From positions 124,001 to 188,000 of the forward strand of contig NZ_CP011125.1 in assembly GCF_000737325.1 (NCBI RefSeq): a stretch of DNA of 64,000 nucleotides, given 5' to 3'. Shown here in pieces: positions 8,630 through 17,402 of the stretch. The notes beneath the pieces are model-generated. The model had not been told where the DNA came from. It worked only from the letters and a program-made list of their open reading frames with translations, and did no database searches. Source of the stretch: Sandaracinus amylolyticus (lineage in GTDB: Bacteria > Myxococcota_A > Polyangia > Polyangiales > Sandaracinaceae). Made by a program: the position numbers and the translations under genes. The first letter of the stretch is position 1; each line of letters begins with the position of its first letter.

Positions 8630-9232
8630 ATGGCGACCAAGAAGACGACGAAGACCGCGAGCGCGCTCGACCAGCTCGAGCGCCTGCAGCCCGAGGATCG
8701 CGCCGCGTGGCGCGCGTGGCTCGCCAAGCACCACGAGACCTCGCGCGGCGTGTGGCTCGTCACCTACAAGAAATCGAGCGGCAAGCAGACGTTCGACTAC
8801 GAGCAAGCGATCGAAGAGGCGCTCTGCTTCGGATGGATCGACAGCAAGGCCTCGAAGCTCGACGACGAGCGCACGATGCTGCTCTACACGCCGCGCAAGC
8901 CGAAGAGCGTGTGGTCCAAGCCCAACAAGGAGCGGGTCGCGCGGCTGCTCGCGGCGGGACGCGTCGAGCCGCGCGGGCTCGACGCGATCGAGCTCGCGAA
9001 GCGGACCGGCGCCTGGGACGCGCTGAACGACAGCGACGCGCTGAAGGTCCCCGACGATCTCGCGGCGCGCCTCGACGCGCTCCCGAACGCGCGCGCGCAC
9101 TTCGAGGCGTTCCCGAAGTCCACCAAGCACATGATCCTCGAGTGGATCCGCACCGCGAAGAAGCCCGAGACGCGCGCGGCGCGGATCGAGCAGACCGCGA
9201 CGCTGGCCGCGAAGAACCTGCGCGCGCGCTGA
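8630..9232 (+). CDS. YdeI/OmpD-associated family protein
   Basis: A 200-residue protein matching the bacteriocin-protection YdeI/OmpD-associated family: a Lys/Thr-rich start, then WLAKHHETSRGVWLVTYKKSSGK, EALCFGWIDSKASKLDDERTMLLYTPRKPKSVWSKPN split across about residues 60-100, and a helical tail ending in HFEAFPKSTKHMILEWI and ARIEQTATLAAKN. The ATG at 8630 is 2 bp after the kinase stop, so the two are probably co-transcribed. The family's biochemical role is poorly known; related proteins have been linked to peptide or bacteriocin tolerance. No signal peptide is visible, so it is cytoplasmic. Confidence 0.82.
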   Translation: MATKKTTKTASALDQLERLQPEDRAAWRAWLAKHHETSRGVWLVTYKKSSGKQTFDYEQAIEEALCFGWIDSKASKLDDERTMLLYTPRKPKSVWSKPNKERVARLLAAGRVEPRGLDAIELAKRTGAWDALNDSDALKVPDDLAARLDALPNARAHFEAFPKSTKHMILEWIRTAKKPETRAARIEQTATLAAKNLRAR

Positions 9233-9272
9233 CGGATGACGCCCGCCGCCGCGGGGACCATCTGGATCGCGG

Positions 9273-10271
9273 ATGTCTGCGAGCGCGCCTCACGGAGCGA
9301 CTCGGATCCGCGATCTCGGCCTGACGATCGAGGGCACGCGCCTCGAGCGGGTGTGCCAGCGCTTCCTCGCCGAGTGCGACGCGCTGGGGCTCCCCTTCCG
9401 GCCACGGCTGTATCTCTCGACGGAGTGGGGCGTCCCGTTCGGCACGATCGCGATCGCGATCCCGTTCTATCTCGCGCACCCCGAGCTCGAGCGGCTGCAG
9501 CTCGAGCGCTTCGGTCACGTCGAGGGCTACGCCGAGTACGACGTGCTCCGCTACCTGCGCCACGAGATGGGGCACGTCGTCAGCTACGCGTACCGGCTCT
9601 ACGAGCGCGAGGACTTCGTCGAGCGCTACGGCTCGATCACGCGCCCCTACGTCGAAGACTACCGGCCCGAGCCGTTCAGCCGCGCGTTCGTGCGGCACCT
9701 GCCGGGCTGGTACGCGCAGAAACATCCCGACGAGGACTGGTCCGAGACGTTCGCGGTGTGGATGACGCCGGGCCTCGACTGGCGTCGCGAGTACGCGGGG
9801 TGGCCCGTCGCGCTCGCCAAGCTCGAGCACTGCGATCAGACGATGCGCTCGCTGCGCGGGCGCCCGCCGATCGTGCTCGAGGACGCGCTCGATCTGCCGG
9901 TGAGCGAGGTCGACGCGACGCTCGACGAGGTGTACCGGCCGCTCGACGACGAGTCGCTGCCGCCCGGCATCGAGGGCGCGCTCAAGGCGGTGTTCGACGA
10001 TCTCGGCAACGACTCGAGCGCGCCGCGCGGCGAGCAGAGCGCCGCGACGTTCATGCGCGCGCTCGAGCGGCACCTGCCCGCCGAGGTGTACCGCTGGACC
10101 GGGCACTTCCCCGAGCGCACGCACGCGCTGCTGCGCGCGATGGAGCGCATCGCGCAGCACCTCGATCTCCGCGTGCGCGCCGGCGACGAGGCGCGCTGCA
10201 CGATCGCGCTCACCGCGCTCGTCACCGCGCTCGCCGAGAGCTGGGTGCGCCACGGCACCTATCTTCCTTGA
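9273..10271 (+). CDS. Putative zinc metallopeptidase
   Basis: A 332-residue protein with a clear HExxH zinc site, H97-E-M-G-H101, and a downstream acidic segment DWSETFAVWMTPGLDW that could supply the third zinc ligand. This layout matches the bacterial 'putative zinc-binding metallo-peptidase' family (Peptidase_Mx type). No signal peptide is visible, so it is probably cytoplasmic. The C-terminal 100 residues are helical. It is followed 6 bp later by the symporter gene on the same strand, but the two functions have no obvious link. Confidence 0.75.
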   Translation: MSASAPHGATRIRDLGLTIEGTRLERVCQRFLAECDALGLPFRPRLYLSTEWGVPFGTIAIAIPFYLAHPELERLQLERFGHVEGYAEYDVLRYLRHEMGHVVSYAYRLYEREDFVERYGSITRPYVEDYRPEPFSRAFVRHLPGWYAQKHPDEDWSETFAVWMTPGLDWRREYAGWPVALAKLEHCDQTMRSLRGRPPIVLEDALDLPVSEVDATLDEVYRPLDDESLPPGIEGALKAVFDDLGNDSSAPRGEQSAATFMRALERHLPAEVYRWTGHFPERTHALLRAMERIAQHLDLRVRAGDEARCTIALTALVTALAESWVRHGTYLP

Positions 10272-10277
10272 GCGACG

Positions 10278-11546
10278 ATGCGGGGAGACCGGCACGCGAT
10301 CGGGATCCTCGTCGGGCTCGTGATCGGCGCGGGGCTCGGCGCGCTCGCGCACGCGCTCTTCGCGGGACATCCGGTGCTCGATGGCGTCGTTCGCTACGTG
10401 ACCGAGCCGATCGGCGACGTGTTCCTGCGCCTCTTGTTCATGCTCGTGATCCCGGTCGTGGTCTCGTCGCTCGCGACCGGGATCGCGGGGCTGCGCGATC
10501 TGCGCGCGCTCGGCCGCGTCGGGCTGCGCACGCTCGGCTTCACCGTCGTGGTGTCGTCGATCGCGGTGCTGCTCGGCATCGTGATGGTGAACGTGCTGCG
10601 TCCCGGTGACGGCCTGTCGAGCGCGGCGCGCGAGCAGCTCGTCGCGTCGGCGACGAGCCCGCCGGTCGACGCGGCGGCCGAGCGCTCGCCCGGTGATCTC
10701 TTCGTCGAGCTGGTCCCGTCGAACCCGTTCGCCGCGATGGCGGCGGGCGACATGCTGCCGATCATCGTGTTCGCGGCGCTGCTCGGCGTCGGGCTCGTGC
10801 TCACGCGCACCGACGACGCGCGGCGCTTCGAGGACGCGCTGCGCGGCCTCAACGACGTGCTGCTGCGCCTCCTCCAGCTCGTGCTGCGCGCCGCGCCGCT
10901 CGGGGTCGCGTGCCTGCTCTTCACGAAGACCGCGCAGCTCGGCTGGGCGCTGCTCGGACAGCTCGCGGGCTACGTCGGCACCGTGCTCGGCGCGCTCGCG
11001 ATCCAGCAGCTCGTCGTCTACCCGCTGGTCGTCCGGGTGATCGGTGGGACGAGCCCGCGCGCGTTCTTCCGCGGGGCGCGCGACGCGATGCTCACCGCGT
11101 TCGCGACCGCGTCGAGCAGCGCGACGTTGCCCACGTCGCTGCTCGTCGCGGAGCGCGAGCTCGCGCTGCCCCCGCACGTGAGCCGCTTCGTGCTCACGGT
11201 CGGCGCGACCGCGAACCAGAACGGCACCGCGCTGTTCGAGGGGATCACCGTGCTGTTCCTCGCGCAGCTCTACGGCGTCGAGCTGAGCGTGGGACAGCAG
11301 GTGATCGTCGTGCTGGTGTGCATCCTCGGCGGGATCGGGACCGCGGGCGTGCCCGCGGGATCCCTCCCCGTGATCGTGATGCTCTGCGGGATGATCGGCG
11401 TGCCCGCCGAGGGTGTCGGCATCGTGCTCGGCGTCGACCGGCTGCTCGACATGTGCCGGACGACGCTCAACGTGACCGGCGATCTCGTCGCCGCGGTCGT
11501 GGTCTCGCGCGGCGAGCCGCCCGCGATCACTCCCGCTCGTTCTTGA
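10278..11546 (+). CDS. Na+/H+:dicarboxylate (DAACS family) symporter
   Basis: A 422-residue membrane transporter of the glutamate/dicarboxylate:cation symporter family. Signatures are the serine-rich re-entrant loop SSSATLP from residue 279, ATANQNGTALFEG with NQNGT at 313-317 in place of the usual NMDGT, and the final-helix motif DRLLDMCRTTLNVTGD. It imports C4-dicarboxylates or acidic amino acids with Na+ or H+ across the inner membrane. The M-to-Q change in the NMDGT motif could alter cation or substrate preference. Its 3' end overlaps the convergent H1-like gene by 20 bp. Confidence 0.92.
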   Translation: MRGDRHAIGILVGLVIGAGLGALAHALFAGHPVLDGVVRYVTEPIGDVFLRLLFMLVIPVVVSSLATGIAGLRDLRALGRVGLRTLGFTVVVSSIAVLLGIVMVNVLRPGDGLSSAAREQLVASATSPPVDAAAERSPGDLFVELVPSNPFAAMAAGDMLPIIVFAALLGVGLVLTRTDDARRFEDALRGLNDVLLRLLQLVLRAAPLGVACLLFTKTAQLGWALLGQLAGYVGTVLGALAIQQLVVYPLVVRVIGGTSPRAFFRGARDAMLTAFATASSSATLPTSLLVAERELALPPHVSRFVLTVGATANQNGTALFEGITVLFLAQLYGVELSVGQQVIVVLVCILGGIGTAGVPAGSLPVIVMLCGMIGVPAEGVGIVLGVDRLLDMCRTTLNVTGDLVAAVVVSRGEPPAITPARS

Positions 11547-12012
11547 GCACGTCCGCGAGGAACGAGAACTGATCGAGCAGCGCGGGATCCTGGCGCGCGT
11601 GGTACTTCACCGCCGCGTGGAGCTCGAGCAGCGCGCTCCACGCCTCGCCCTCGCGCACCAGGCGCGCGTCGGAGAGCGGACGCAGCGAGCGCGCCTGCTT
11701 CGCGGCGAGCTCGCGCTCGCGCTCCGCGGCCTTGCCGGCCTGGGTGCCGAGGCGCGTGAGCTTCGCGAGCGTGAGGCCGGGCACCTTGAGCCTCGGCGTG
11801 GCCTCCCAGGTGTCGAGCGCGCGCTCGAGCACCTGCTCCCAGCCCTCGCGCGGCTTCGGCACGCGCTGTCGCGCGTCGGCCGAGAGCACGATCGGCTCGC
11901 GCTTGCTCGCGCTCTTCTTGCTCGTCTTCGTGATCGTCTTCTTGGTCGCCTTCGCGACGGTCTTCTTCGCGGCCTTCTTGCGCGTCGCCGGTGTCTTCTT
12001 GCGGGTCGCCAT
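11527..12012 (-). CDS. Histone H1-like Lys/Ala-rich protein
   Basis: A 161-residue protein. The first 37 residues are almost only K, A, T, R and S in KKA/KKT patterns like eukaryotic histone H1 tails and bacterial H1-like proteins, so nucleic-acid binding is likely. Residues 38-161 form a helical domain not recognised (EGWEQVLERALDTWEATPRLKVPGLT and similar). A Shine-Dalgarno-like GGGAGGGC precedes the ATG. Upstream on the same strand are a TAGGAT -10 (12038-12043), a weak TTGAGA -35 with a 19-bp spacer, and an array of phased palindromes, suggesting strong regulation. Confidence 0.72.
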   Translation of the reverse strand: MATRKKTPATRKKAAKKTVAKATKKTITKTSKKSASKREPIVLSADARQRVPKPREGWEQVLERALDTWEATPRLKVPGLTLAKLTRLGTQAGKAAERERELAAKQARSLRPLSDARLVREGEAWSALLELHAAVKYHARQDPALLDQFSFLADVLKNERE

Positions 12013-12037
12013 GACGAAATTGCCCTCCCGAGGCGCG

Positions 12038-12068
12038 ATCCTACCCGCGAGATCGCGCGTTTCTCAAG
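12038..12068 (-). promoter_or_regulatory. Candidate promoter of the H1-like gene
   Basis: On the minus strand TTGAGA (12068-12063) is followed after 19 bp by TAGGAT (12043-12038). The predicted start is near 12031, giving a leader of about 18 nt that contains a Shine-Dalgarno sequence. Confidence 0.4.
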
Positions 12069-12086
12069 GAGAACTGGCCCGTTTTC

Positions 12087-12205
12087 GCGAACGGTCACCA
12101 CCGACCGTTCGAGCGGTCGCCTCGCACCGCTCGAGCGGTCGACCCCTCGAGCTCGTGCGGTGCGACCTGCCGGACGAGCGGCGCGGAGAGCCGCTCGAAC
12201 GGTCG
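12087..12205. promoter_or_regulatory. Array of helically phased palindromic operators
   Basis: Three full copies of a 14-18 bp near-palindrome of form ACCG(C/T)TCGA(G/A)CGGT lie at 12102-12119, 12124-12141 and 12188-12205, with a right half-site (GAACGGTC) at about 12089-12096. The centre copy contains the perfect palindrome ACCGCTCGAGCGGT. Centres are at 12088.5, 12110.5, 12132.5 and 12196.5, so the spacings of 22, 22 and 64 bp are all near whole helical turns. They sit just upstream of the H1-like gene's -35, as expected for activator or repressor sites. Confidence 0.65.
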
Positions 12206-12231
12206 CGCGCGCTCACCCCGGCGGTGCGCGC

Positions 12232-13233
12232 TCACTTCCCGGCGCGGCGGCGCTCCTTCGCGCGCGGGTGATGACGCTCGATCGCGAGGTCCACGATCTT
12301 CTGCACGAGGTCCTCGTACTCGATGCCCGCGGCCTTCGCGGCCATCGCGAGCTCGCTCGAGCGCTCGAGGTAGCAGCTCGGGTTCACCTCGATCACGTAG
12401 ATCTCGCCGGTCGGCGCGAGCCGCAGATCGACGCGCCCGTAGTCGCGCACCCGCAGCGCGCGGTACGCGTCCACCGCGACCTTCTTCACGCGCGCCTCGA
12501 GCTCGGGCTCGAGCTTCGCCACCACCGACTTCGTGCCCTTGTAGGCGGCGCTCTCGGTCTCCCACTTCGCCGCGCGGTCGAGCACGTGGAGCGCGCCCTC
12601 GGGCATGCCCGAGAAGTCCACCTCGATCGGCGGCAGCGCGATCGGCTCCGCGTTGCCGATCACGCCGACGTAGACCTCGCGCCCCTCGATGTACTCCTCG
12701 GCGAGCGCGGCGTCGTTGACCTCGTCGTGGATCTTCAGCACGCGCCGCATCAGCTCGTTCGCGTCGTGCACCAGCGCGTGCGAGTCGATGCCGATCGACG
12801 CGTCGGCGCAGAGCGGCTTCACGAAGAGCGGCATGCGCAGGTTGCCGCCGGTCTCGAGCCCGGCGTGCTTCGGGAACACCGCGAAGCGCGGGTAGAGGAT
12901 CTGCTCGTACGCGAGCAGCTTCTTCGCGAGCGCCTTGTCCTGCGCGAGATAGAACTCGCCGGGCCCGCCGCCGGTGTGCGGCACGTGCAGCAGGTCGTAG
13001 ACGCCGGCCGCCGGCACCTCGAGCAGGAGGTCGTCGGCGAACATCTCGAGCAGGTTGAAGACGAGGTCTGGGCGGTGATCGCGCAGCTCGCCGATGAAGC
13101 GCTCGAGCTCGTCGTGCACCGGCAGCACGGCGACCTCGTGGCCCTTGCTGCGCAGCGCGTCCTCGACCTGCGGGACGACGACGTCCGGTGCTTCGCCCGC
13201 GTGCTCGACGTACGTGAGGATCGTGACGCGCAT
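12232..13233 (-). CDS. ATP-grasp enzyme, D-alanine--D-alanine ligase-like
   Basis: A 333-residue ATP-grasp protein. The N-terminal domain (MRVTILTYVEHAGEAPDVVVPQVEDAL) resembles the Ddl substrate domain. HTGGGPGEFYLAQDKALAKKLL and FVKPLCADASIGIDSHALVHD match the ATP-binding core, with DLRLAPTGEIYVIEVNPSCYLE carrying the E-x-N metal ligands. It would form a carboxylate-amine bond using ATP. No mur or dcw gene is nearby, so it is more likely a peptide or amino-acid ligase of specialised metabolism than the cell-wall Ddl. The ATG at 13233 is chosen over 13272 because the fold begins there. Confidence 0.8.
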   Translation of the reverse strand: MRVTILTYVEHAGEAPDVVVPQVEDALRSKGHEVAVLPVHDELERFIGELRDHRPDLVFNLLEMFADDLLLEVPAAGVYDLLHVPHTGGGPGEFYLAQDKALAKKLLAYEQILYPRFAVFPKHAGLETGGNLRMPLFVKPLCADASIGIDSHALVHDANELMRRVLKIHDEVNDAALAEEYIEGREVYVGVIGNAEPIALPPIEVDFSGMPEGALHVLDRAAKWETESAAYKGTKSVVAKLEPELEARVKKVAVDAYRALRVRDYGRVDLRLAPTGEIYVIEVNPSCYLERSSELAMAAKAAGIEYEDLVQKIVDLAIERHHPRAKERRRAGK

Positions 13234-13426
13234 GTCGCGGTGCGCGGCTGCAACGTCGATGCCGCGTCGCATCGCGCCGGATCACCACGCAGCGAGTGGC
13301 GGCGCGCCGCGCGCGCCTCGCGCGGCGGTCACGGCTGTGGCGCGTCGCGTCGATCGGGTCGCGCGGTCGAGGGTCACCGCGTGGCACGTCGATCGCCTTG
13401 CTCGCGCCAGGAGGTCCGAGGAAGTC

Positions 13427-13690
13427 ATGAAGATCTCTCTCCCCGCGATCACGATCGCGCTCGGTGGTGTGGTGAGCGTCGTCGCGCTCGTGAGCGGCAT
13501 CGTGGCGGGATGCGGCGCGCGCGCCGACGCCGGCGCGACCAGCTCGTCGACGACCTACGTCGCGGCGTCGGGCGGCGGCGACGCGCCCGCGCCGGAGGGC
13601 GCGAAGCAGCCCTTCAGCCTCGACGCAGGCGTCGTGCTCCCGATGCCCGACGCCGGCATCGGCGCCTTCCCGCTCGAGCCGACGCCGTGA
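13427..13690 (+). CDS. Small lipoprotein
   Basis: An 87-residue protein with a lysine-initiated signal peptide (MKISLPAITIALGG...) and a lipobox VAGC with the lipidated Cys near residue 29. The mature part is only about 58 residues, rich in Ala, Gly, Ser and Pro, with no recognised domain. It has AGGAGG at 13409-13414, 12 nt before the ATG. The codon pattern is as GC-rich as in the neighbours, supporting real coding. Function unknown. It converges on the GST gene with 4 bp between the two stop codons. Confidence 0.65.
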   Translation: MKISLPAITIALGGVVSVVALVSGIVAGCGARADAGATSSSTTYVAASGGGDAPAPEGAKQPFSLDAGVVLPMPDAGIGAFPLEPTP

Positions 13691-13694
13691 TCGA

Positions 13695-14429
13695 TCAGCG
13701 ATCGAGCTCGGGATAGTGGCGGAAGATCCCGGCCTCGGAGAACGCGAGCCGTCGCGGTGACGCGAGGTACGCGGCGATGCGCGGTCGCGCCCAGGTGCGA
13801 TCGCGCAGCGCGAGGAGGCCGGGGATCGACGCGCGCCACGACGCGAAGCCGCGCGGGAACGCGTAGGCGAGCCCGTCGAGCACGTGCGCGATCGAGAGCT
13901 CGACGTAGCCGAAGCGCGCGCCGACGAGGTGCTCGCCGCCGCCGCGCGCGAGCACGTCCTCGAAGTACGCGAGGAACTTCGGCGCGCGCTCGCGCACGAA
14001 CGACGCGGCGCGGCGCGCGGACTCCGCCTTCTGCTCCTCGTAGGTGAGCGCGACCGAGATCGGGTGGTGCGTGTCGTGGGCCTCGCTGACGAGGTCGGCG
14101 ATCGTGAGCTGGAGCTGCAGCGCGCCGACGCGCCGCGCGTGGTCGCCGCCGCCCGCGAGCGCGCGATGTCGCGACGCGAGGTGATCGAGGATGGCTGCGG
14201 TCTGCGCGATGACGAGCTCGCCGTCGGGATCGAAGAGCACCGGCGGCGCGAAGGGAGGCAGCGCGCCGAGCTCGCCGTCGAGCACGCGCAGGATCGCGGG
14301 CACGCCGCCGCCCTTCTTCGCCGGGGTGCGCGCCACGTCGACGTACTCCGCGCCGGCATCCTCGAGCGCGAGCCGCACGAATTCGCCGCGCCCCGGGATC
14401 TCGGGCCAGTAGTAGAGCCGGTACGTCAT
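13695..14429 (-). CDS. Glutathione S-transferase family protein
   Basis: A 244-residue protein with a thioredoxin-like N-domain starting MTYRLYYWPEIPGRGEFVRLAL, a pattern resembling sigma-class GSTs with the catalytic Tyr near residue 6-7. An E-x-A-I-like element (VIAQTAAILDHLASRH) and an all-helical C-domain ending YLASPRRLAFSEAGIFRHYPEL follow. It would conjugate or reduce electrophiles using glutathione. Its ATG overlaps the stop of the upstream TPR gene as ATGA, so the two genes are translationally coupled. Confidence 0.87.
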   Translation of the reverse strand: MTYRLYYWPEIPGRGEFVRLALEDAGAEYVDVARTPAKKGGGVPAILRVLDGELGALPPFAPPVLFDPDGELVIAQTAAILDHLASRHRALAGGGDHARRVGALQLQLTIADLVSEAHDTHHPISVALTYEEQKAESARRAASFVRERAPKFLAYFEDVLARGGGEHLVGARFGYVELSIAHVLDGLAYAFPRGFASWRASIPGLLALRDRTWARPRIAAYLASPRRLAFSEAGIFRHYPELDR

Positions 14430-16213
14430 GCGGGCTGCTCGTTCGCGTCCGACGGGCCGGCGGCGCGCGCGGGCATGCCGGGCACGCGGAGGATCGAACG
14501 CAAGGCGTCGGCCCACGCGACGTGGCCGTGATCGGGCTGCGCGTCGAGCACGCGCTCGCACCAGGTGCGCGCGTCGTCGAGCGCGTCGGGCTCGTCGAGC
14601 AGCACCTCGCGCAGCGCGACCAGCGCGGCAGCGCGCGTCCAGTCCGCGGGGCCGAGCACGAGCGCGCGGAGGCTCTCGCGGCGGCGCGACGCGAGCCAAG
14701 GGCGGCCGCGATCCTGCGCGCCGAGCATCAGCGCGGCGACGACCTGGCGATCGAAGACCCAGGGCACCACGTCCGACCACGCGTCGGGCGCCGTCGGGTG
14801 CACCATCGCGGCGATCAGCTCGTGCGGATCGATCGCGTCGAGCTCGGGGGTGTGGCGCGCGGCGCGCCACGCCTCGGCGATCCCGAGCAGCGGAGGCGCG
14901 CCGTCGCGGATCCGCCCCCAGAGCGCGCGCACCACGCCGTCGATCGTCGCGGAGACCGCGGCGCTCGGCGCGGGGATGGTCTGGATCGCGCGCGCCCCGT
15001 CGGCGCTCCACAGCGACGCGCCGAGCGTGCGATCGAGCGGCTCGAACGGATGCGGCGCCGGCACCGTGCCCGCGGAGTACTCGAGCGCGCGCGCGTCGGC
15101 GGTGCCGAGCGTGCGCAGCGCGAGCGTGACGATCGCGCTCGGCGCCTCGAGGCAGGTGGCCGCGAGCTGCAGCGTCATCGGCGGGGGCTGGCGCAGGCTC
15201 GCGAGCACGTTCGTCGATGCGTCGCCCATCGGCGCGGCGAGCGCGTGACCGAGCGCGAGGCGACGCACCGCGTCGTAGCTCGCGCGCTCACCGACGACCT
15301 TCGACCATCGCGGCGGCGCGGTGGGATCGAGCCGCTCGTCGAGCACCTCCATCGCGATCGCCTCTTCGCGCGTCGGGTTGCCGGCGCGCTCGAACCACAC
15401 GCGCGCGTCGTCGAGCCTGCCGGCGTCCCACCACGTGCGCCCGACCTCGTACGCGTTCTCGACGCGACCGCCGGGCGCGCGCATCGAGGCCTCGAACACG
15501 CGCGCGGCCTCGTCCCAGCGGCCGAGCGCGCGCAGCGCGAAGCCGCGCGCGGTGAGCAGGTGCGCGCTCGCCTCCGCGTGCACCGGCGCCATCACGTCGA
15601 GCGCGCGCTGGTACGCGCCGGCGCGCCGCAGGAGCGCGCTCGTCGCCATGCGCAGCAGCGCGGTGCGATCATCGCCCGGCGCCTGGCACGCGATCAGGAT
15701 CTCGCCGAGCTCGCCCCACGGCGCGAAGAAGCGCTGCTCGGTCGGGCGCAGGTGGAGCAGGCCCATCGTGCTCGCGCCGAGCTCGGCGTACGCGCGGAAG
15801 TAGGGCGCGGCGTCGAGCGCGATCCCGCGCTGCGCGGCGGCGCGCGCGATGTCGAGCGCCCACGACACGAAGGGCCGATCGGAGACCTGCGCCGCGAGGT
15901 CGACGGCGCGTGGGAACGCGGCCGCGAGATCGCCGCTCGTCCACGATGCGCGCGCGCGCGCGGCGACGTCGCCCGCGAACCCGTCCTTCGCGAAGTGCGG
16001 CGCGGGATCTCCGTCACGCTTGCCGAAGAAGCGCGCGATCGCCGCGCCGAGCCCGGGCGCGGGGAGCGCGTTCAGGTGATCGACGAGCGCGAGCGCGCCG
16101 GCGTCGAGTGGATCGAGCGCGATCGCCGCCGCGGCGTGGTGCGCGGCGTGTCGCGTGTCGCCGTGCTCCAGCGCGCGCTGGGCGAGCGCGATCTCCTGCC
16201 TGACCGAGGTCAC
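14426..16213 (-). CDS. TPR-repeat protein of unknown function
   Basis: A 595-residue, mostly helical protein. The start resembles a TPR unit (QRALEHGDTRHAAHHAAAAIALDPLDAGAL), and further TPR-like units occur around residues 200-290 (AGAYQRALDVMAPVHAEASAHLLTARGFALRALGRWDEAARVFE, seen in pieces). The C-terminal half is not recognised. No signal peptide is seen. The start codon is GTG, preceded by TAGAGT 6 nt upstream, suggesting a leaderless transcript that also carries the GST gene. TPRs mediate protein-protein contacts; nothing indicates the partner. Confidence 0.75.
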   Translation of the reverse strand: MTSVRQEIALAQRALEHGDTRHAAHHAAAAIALDPLDAGALALVDHLNALPAPGLGAAIARFFGKRDGDPAPHFAKDGFAGDVAARARASWTSGDLAAAFPRAVDLAAQVSDRPFVSWALDIARAAAQRGIALDAAPYFRAYAELGASTMGLLHLRPTEQRFFAPWGELGEILIACQAPGDDRTALLRMATSALLRRAGAYQRALDVMAPVHAEASAHLLTARGFALRALGRWDEAARVFEASMRAPGGRVENAYEVGRTWWDAGRLDDARVWFERAGNPTREEAIAMEVLDERLDPTAPPRWSKVVGERASYDAVRRLALGHALAAPMGDASTNVLASLRQPPPMTLQLAATCLEAPSAIVTLALRTLGTADARALEYSAGTVPAPHPFEPLDRTLGASLWSADGARAIQTIPAPSAAVSATIDGVVRALWGRIRDGAPPLLGIAEAWRAARHTPELDAIDPHELIAAMVHPTAPDAWSDVVPWVFDRQVVAALMLGAQDRGRPWLASRRRESLRALVLGPADWTRAAALVALREVLLDEPDALDDARTWCERVLDAQPDHGHVAWADALRSILRVPGMPARAAGPSDANEQPA

Positions 16214-16219
16214 GCGTCG

Positions 16220-16225
16220 ACTCTA
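16220..16225 (-). promoter_or_regulatory. -10-like hexamer TAGAGT before TPR-GST operon
   Basis: TAGAGT on the minus strand is separated by 6 nt from the GTG start at 16213. Confidence 0.45.
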
Positions 16226-16416
16226 CACGCGGCGGCCTGCGACGCGTTCTGCCGCGTGGGATCCGAGCCCGCGTGACGATTCGCCTTCGGTGTGCTCACG
16301 CCGCGGACGGCGGCGAAGTGCGCGTCACGACGTGGGATTGTCCGCGAGATCGTTCGGAGATCCGGGCCCCCACGACGCGCTGCGTCGAATGATCGCGCGC
16401 TGGCGCGGCACTCTGG

Positions 16417-17379
16417 ATGCACCGCGCGCCGTCCATGCAGACGAGACAGCGATGGATGGTGGGTTGGCTCGCATGCGTCTTCGCGCTCTCGGGCGCGGCG
16501 AGCGCGAGCGCGCAGGCGGTCGTGGTCGACGACGAGACGGATGTCGTGGTCACCGACACCGGTGCCGACGACGACGTCATCGTGACCACCGGCGCGGACG
16601 AGACCGACGTGGTCGTCACCGAGACCGAGACCGTGCGCACCGCGCCGGCGGAGCCGGTCGAGGTGGAGCCCGCGGAGCAGCCGCACGACGCGAGACCGCG
16701 CATCGGCTTCGTCGAGGCGACCGGCGCGTACGGCGTGAACTTCGGCAGGACCGACTATCTGCCGGCCGGCGCGCCCGCGGACTGGATGCACCCGATCGTC
16801 CTCGGCTACGCGTTCGGCGCCACCGCGGGCATCTCGCTGGTGCCCGGCGTCGCGCTGATCGCGAACTACGAGTACGCGCGCTCCGAGTCGCGCGAGGGCT
16901 CGATCGATGGCGCGGTCGAGTCGGTGCAGGGCTCGATCGACAACCACTCCATCGTGGGCGGCGCGCGCTTCTACGTGCCGCTGCCTTACGGCGCGATCCA
17001 GGCGGAGCTCGCGCTCGGCGTCCTCTTGCCGTTCCAGACCGAGGTCGAGGTGCAGTACACGGGCGCGCTCGCGCAGCTCATCGGCGAGCGCGGCTCGCGC
17101 ATCGACGAGTACAGCGTCGGCTTCGGCGGGCACGCGCTCTTCGGCTACATGCTGCCCATCGGCGACGTGTTCTACACGTCGCTCAACGTGAAGCTGCGCA
17201 TGTTCGAGAGCGAGAACTCGGGCGAGCGGCGCATCTTGAACAACTACGTGACCGACTACACCACCACGCCGCCGACCGTGGTGACCGGCGAGACGCGGTT
17301 CGGCGACGGCGCGGCGCAGCCGACGACGAACTCGGTGCAGGACATCCGTCTGCAGCTCGCGCTCGGCGCCCGGTTCTGA
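16417..17379 (+). CDS. Outer-membrane beta-barrel protein with acidic V/T/D tract
   Basis: A 320-residue exported protein. The signal peptide ends SASAQA near residue 34; ATGs at 16435 or 16456 are alternative starts. Residues about 35-75 form a low-complexity tract built on TDVVVT and DDVIVTT. From about 95 on, alternating beta strands (RIGFVEATGAYGVNF, ALIANYEYARSES, AIQAELALGVLLPF, FYTSLNVKLRMF) end in LALGARF, with the terminal Phe typical of barrel proteins assembled by the BAM machinery. Role unknown; porin-like or structural. A hairpin follows between this gene and the convergent kinase. Confidence 0.78.
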   Translation: MHRAPSMQTRQRWMVGWLACVFALSGAASASAQAVVVDDETDVVVTDTGADDDVIVTTGADETDVVVTETETVRTAPAEPVEVEPAEQPHDARPRIGFVEATGAYGVNFGRTDYLPAGAPADWMHPIVLGYAFGATAGISLVPGVALIANYEYARSESREGSIDGAVESVQGSIDNHSIVGGARFYVPLPYGAIQAELALGVLLPFQTEVEVQYTGALAQLIGERGSRIDEYSVGFGGHALFGYMLPIGDVFYTSLNVKLRMFESENSGERRILNNYVTDYTTTPPTVVTGETRFGDGAAQPTTNSVQDIRLQLALGARF

Positions 17380-17402
17380 TCGTCGATCGTCGATCGCGAC
17401 GA

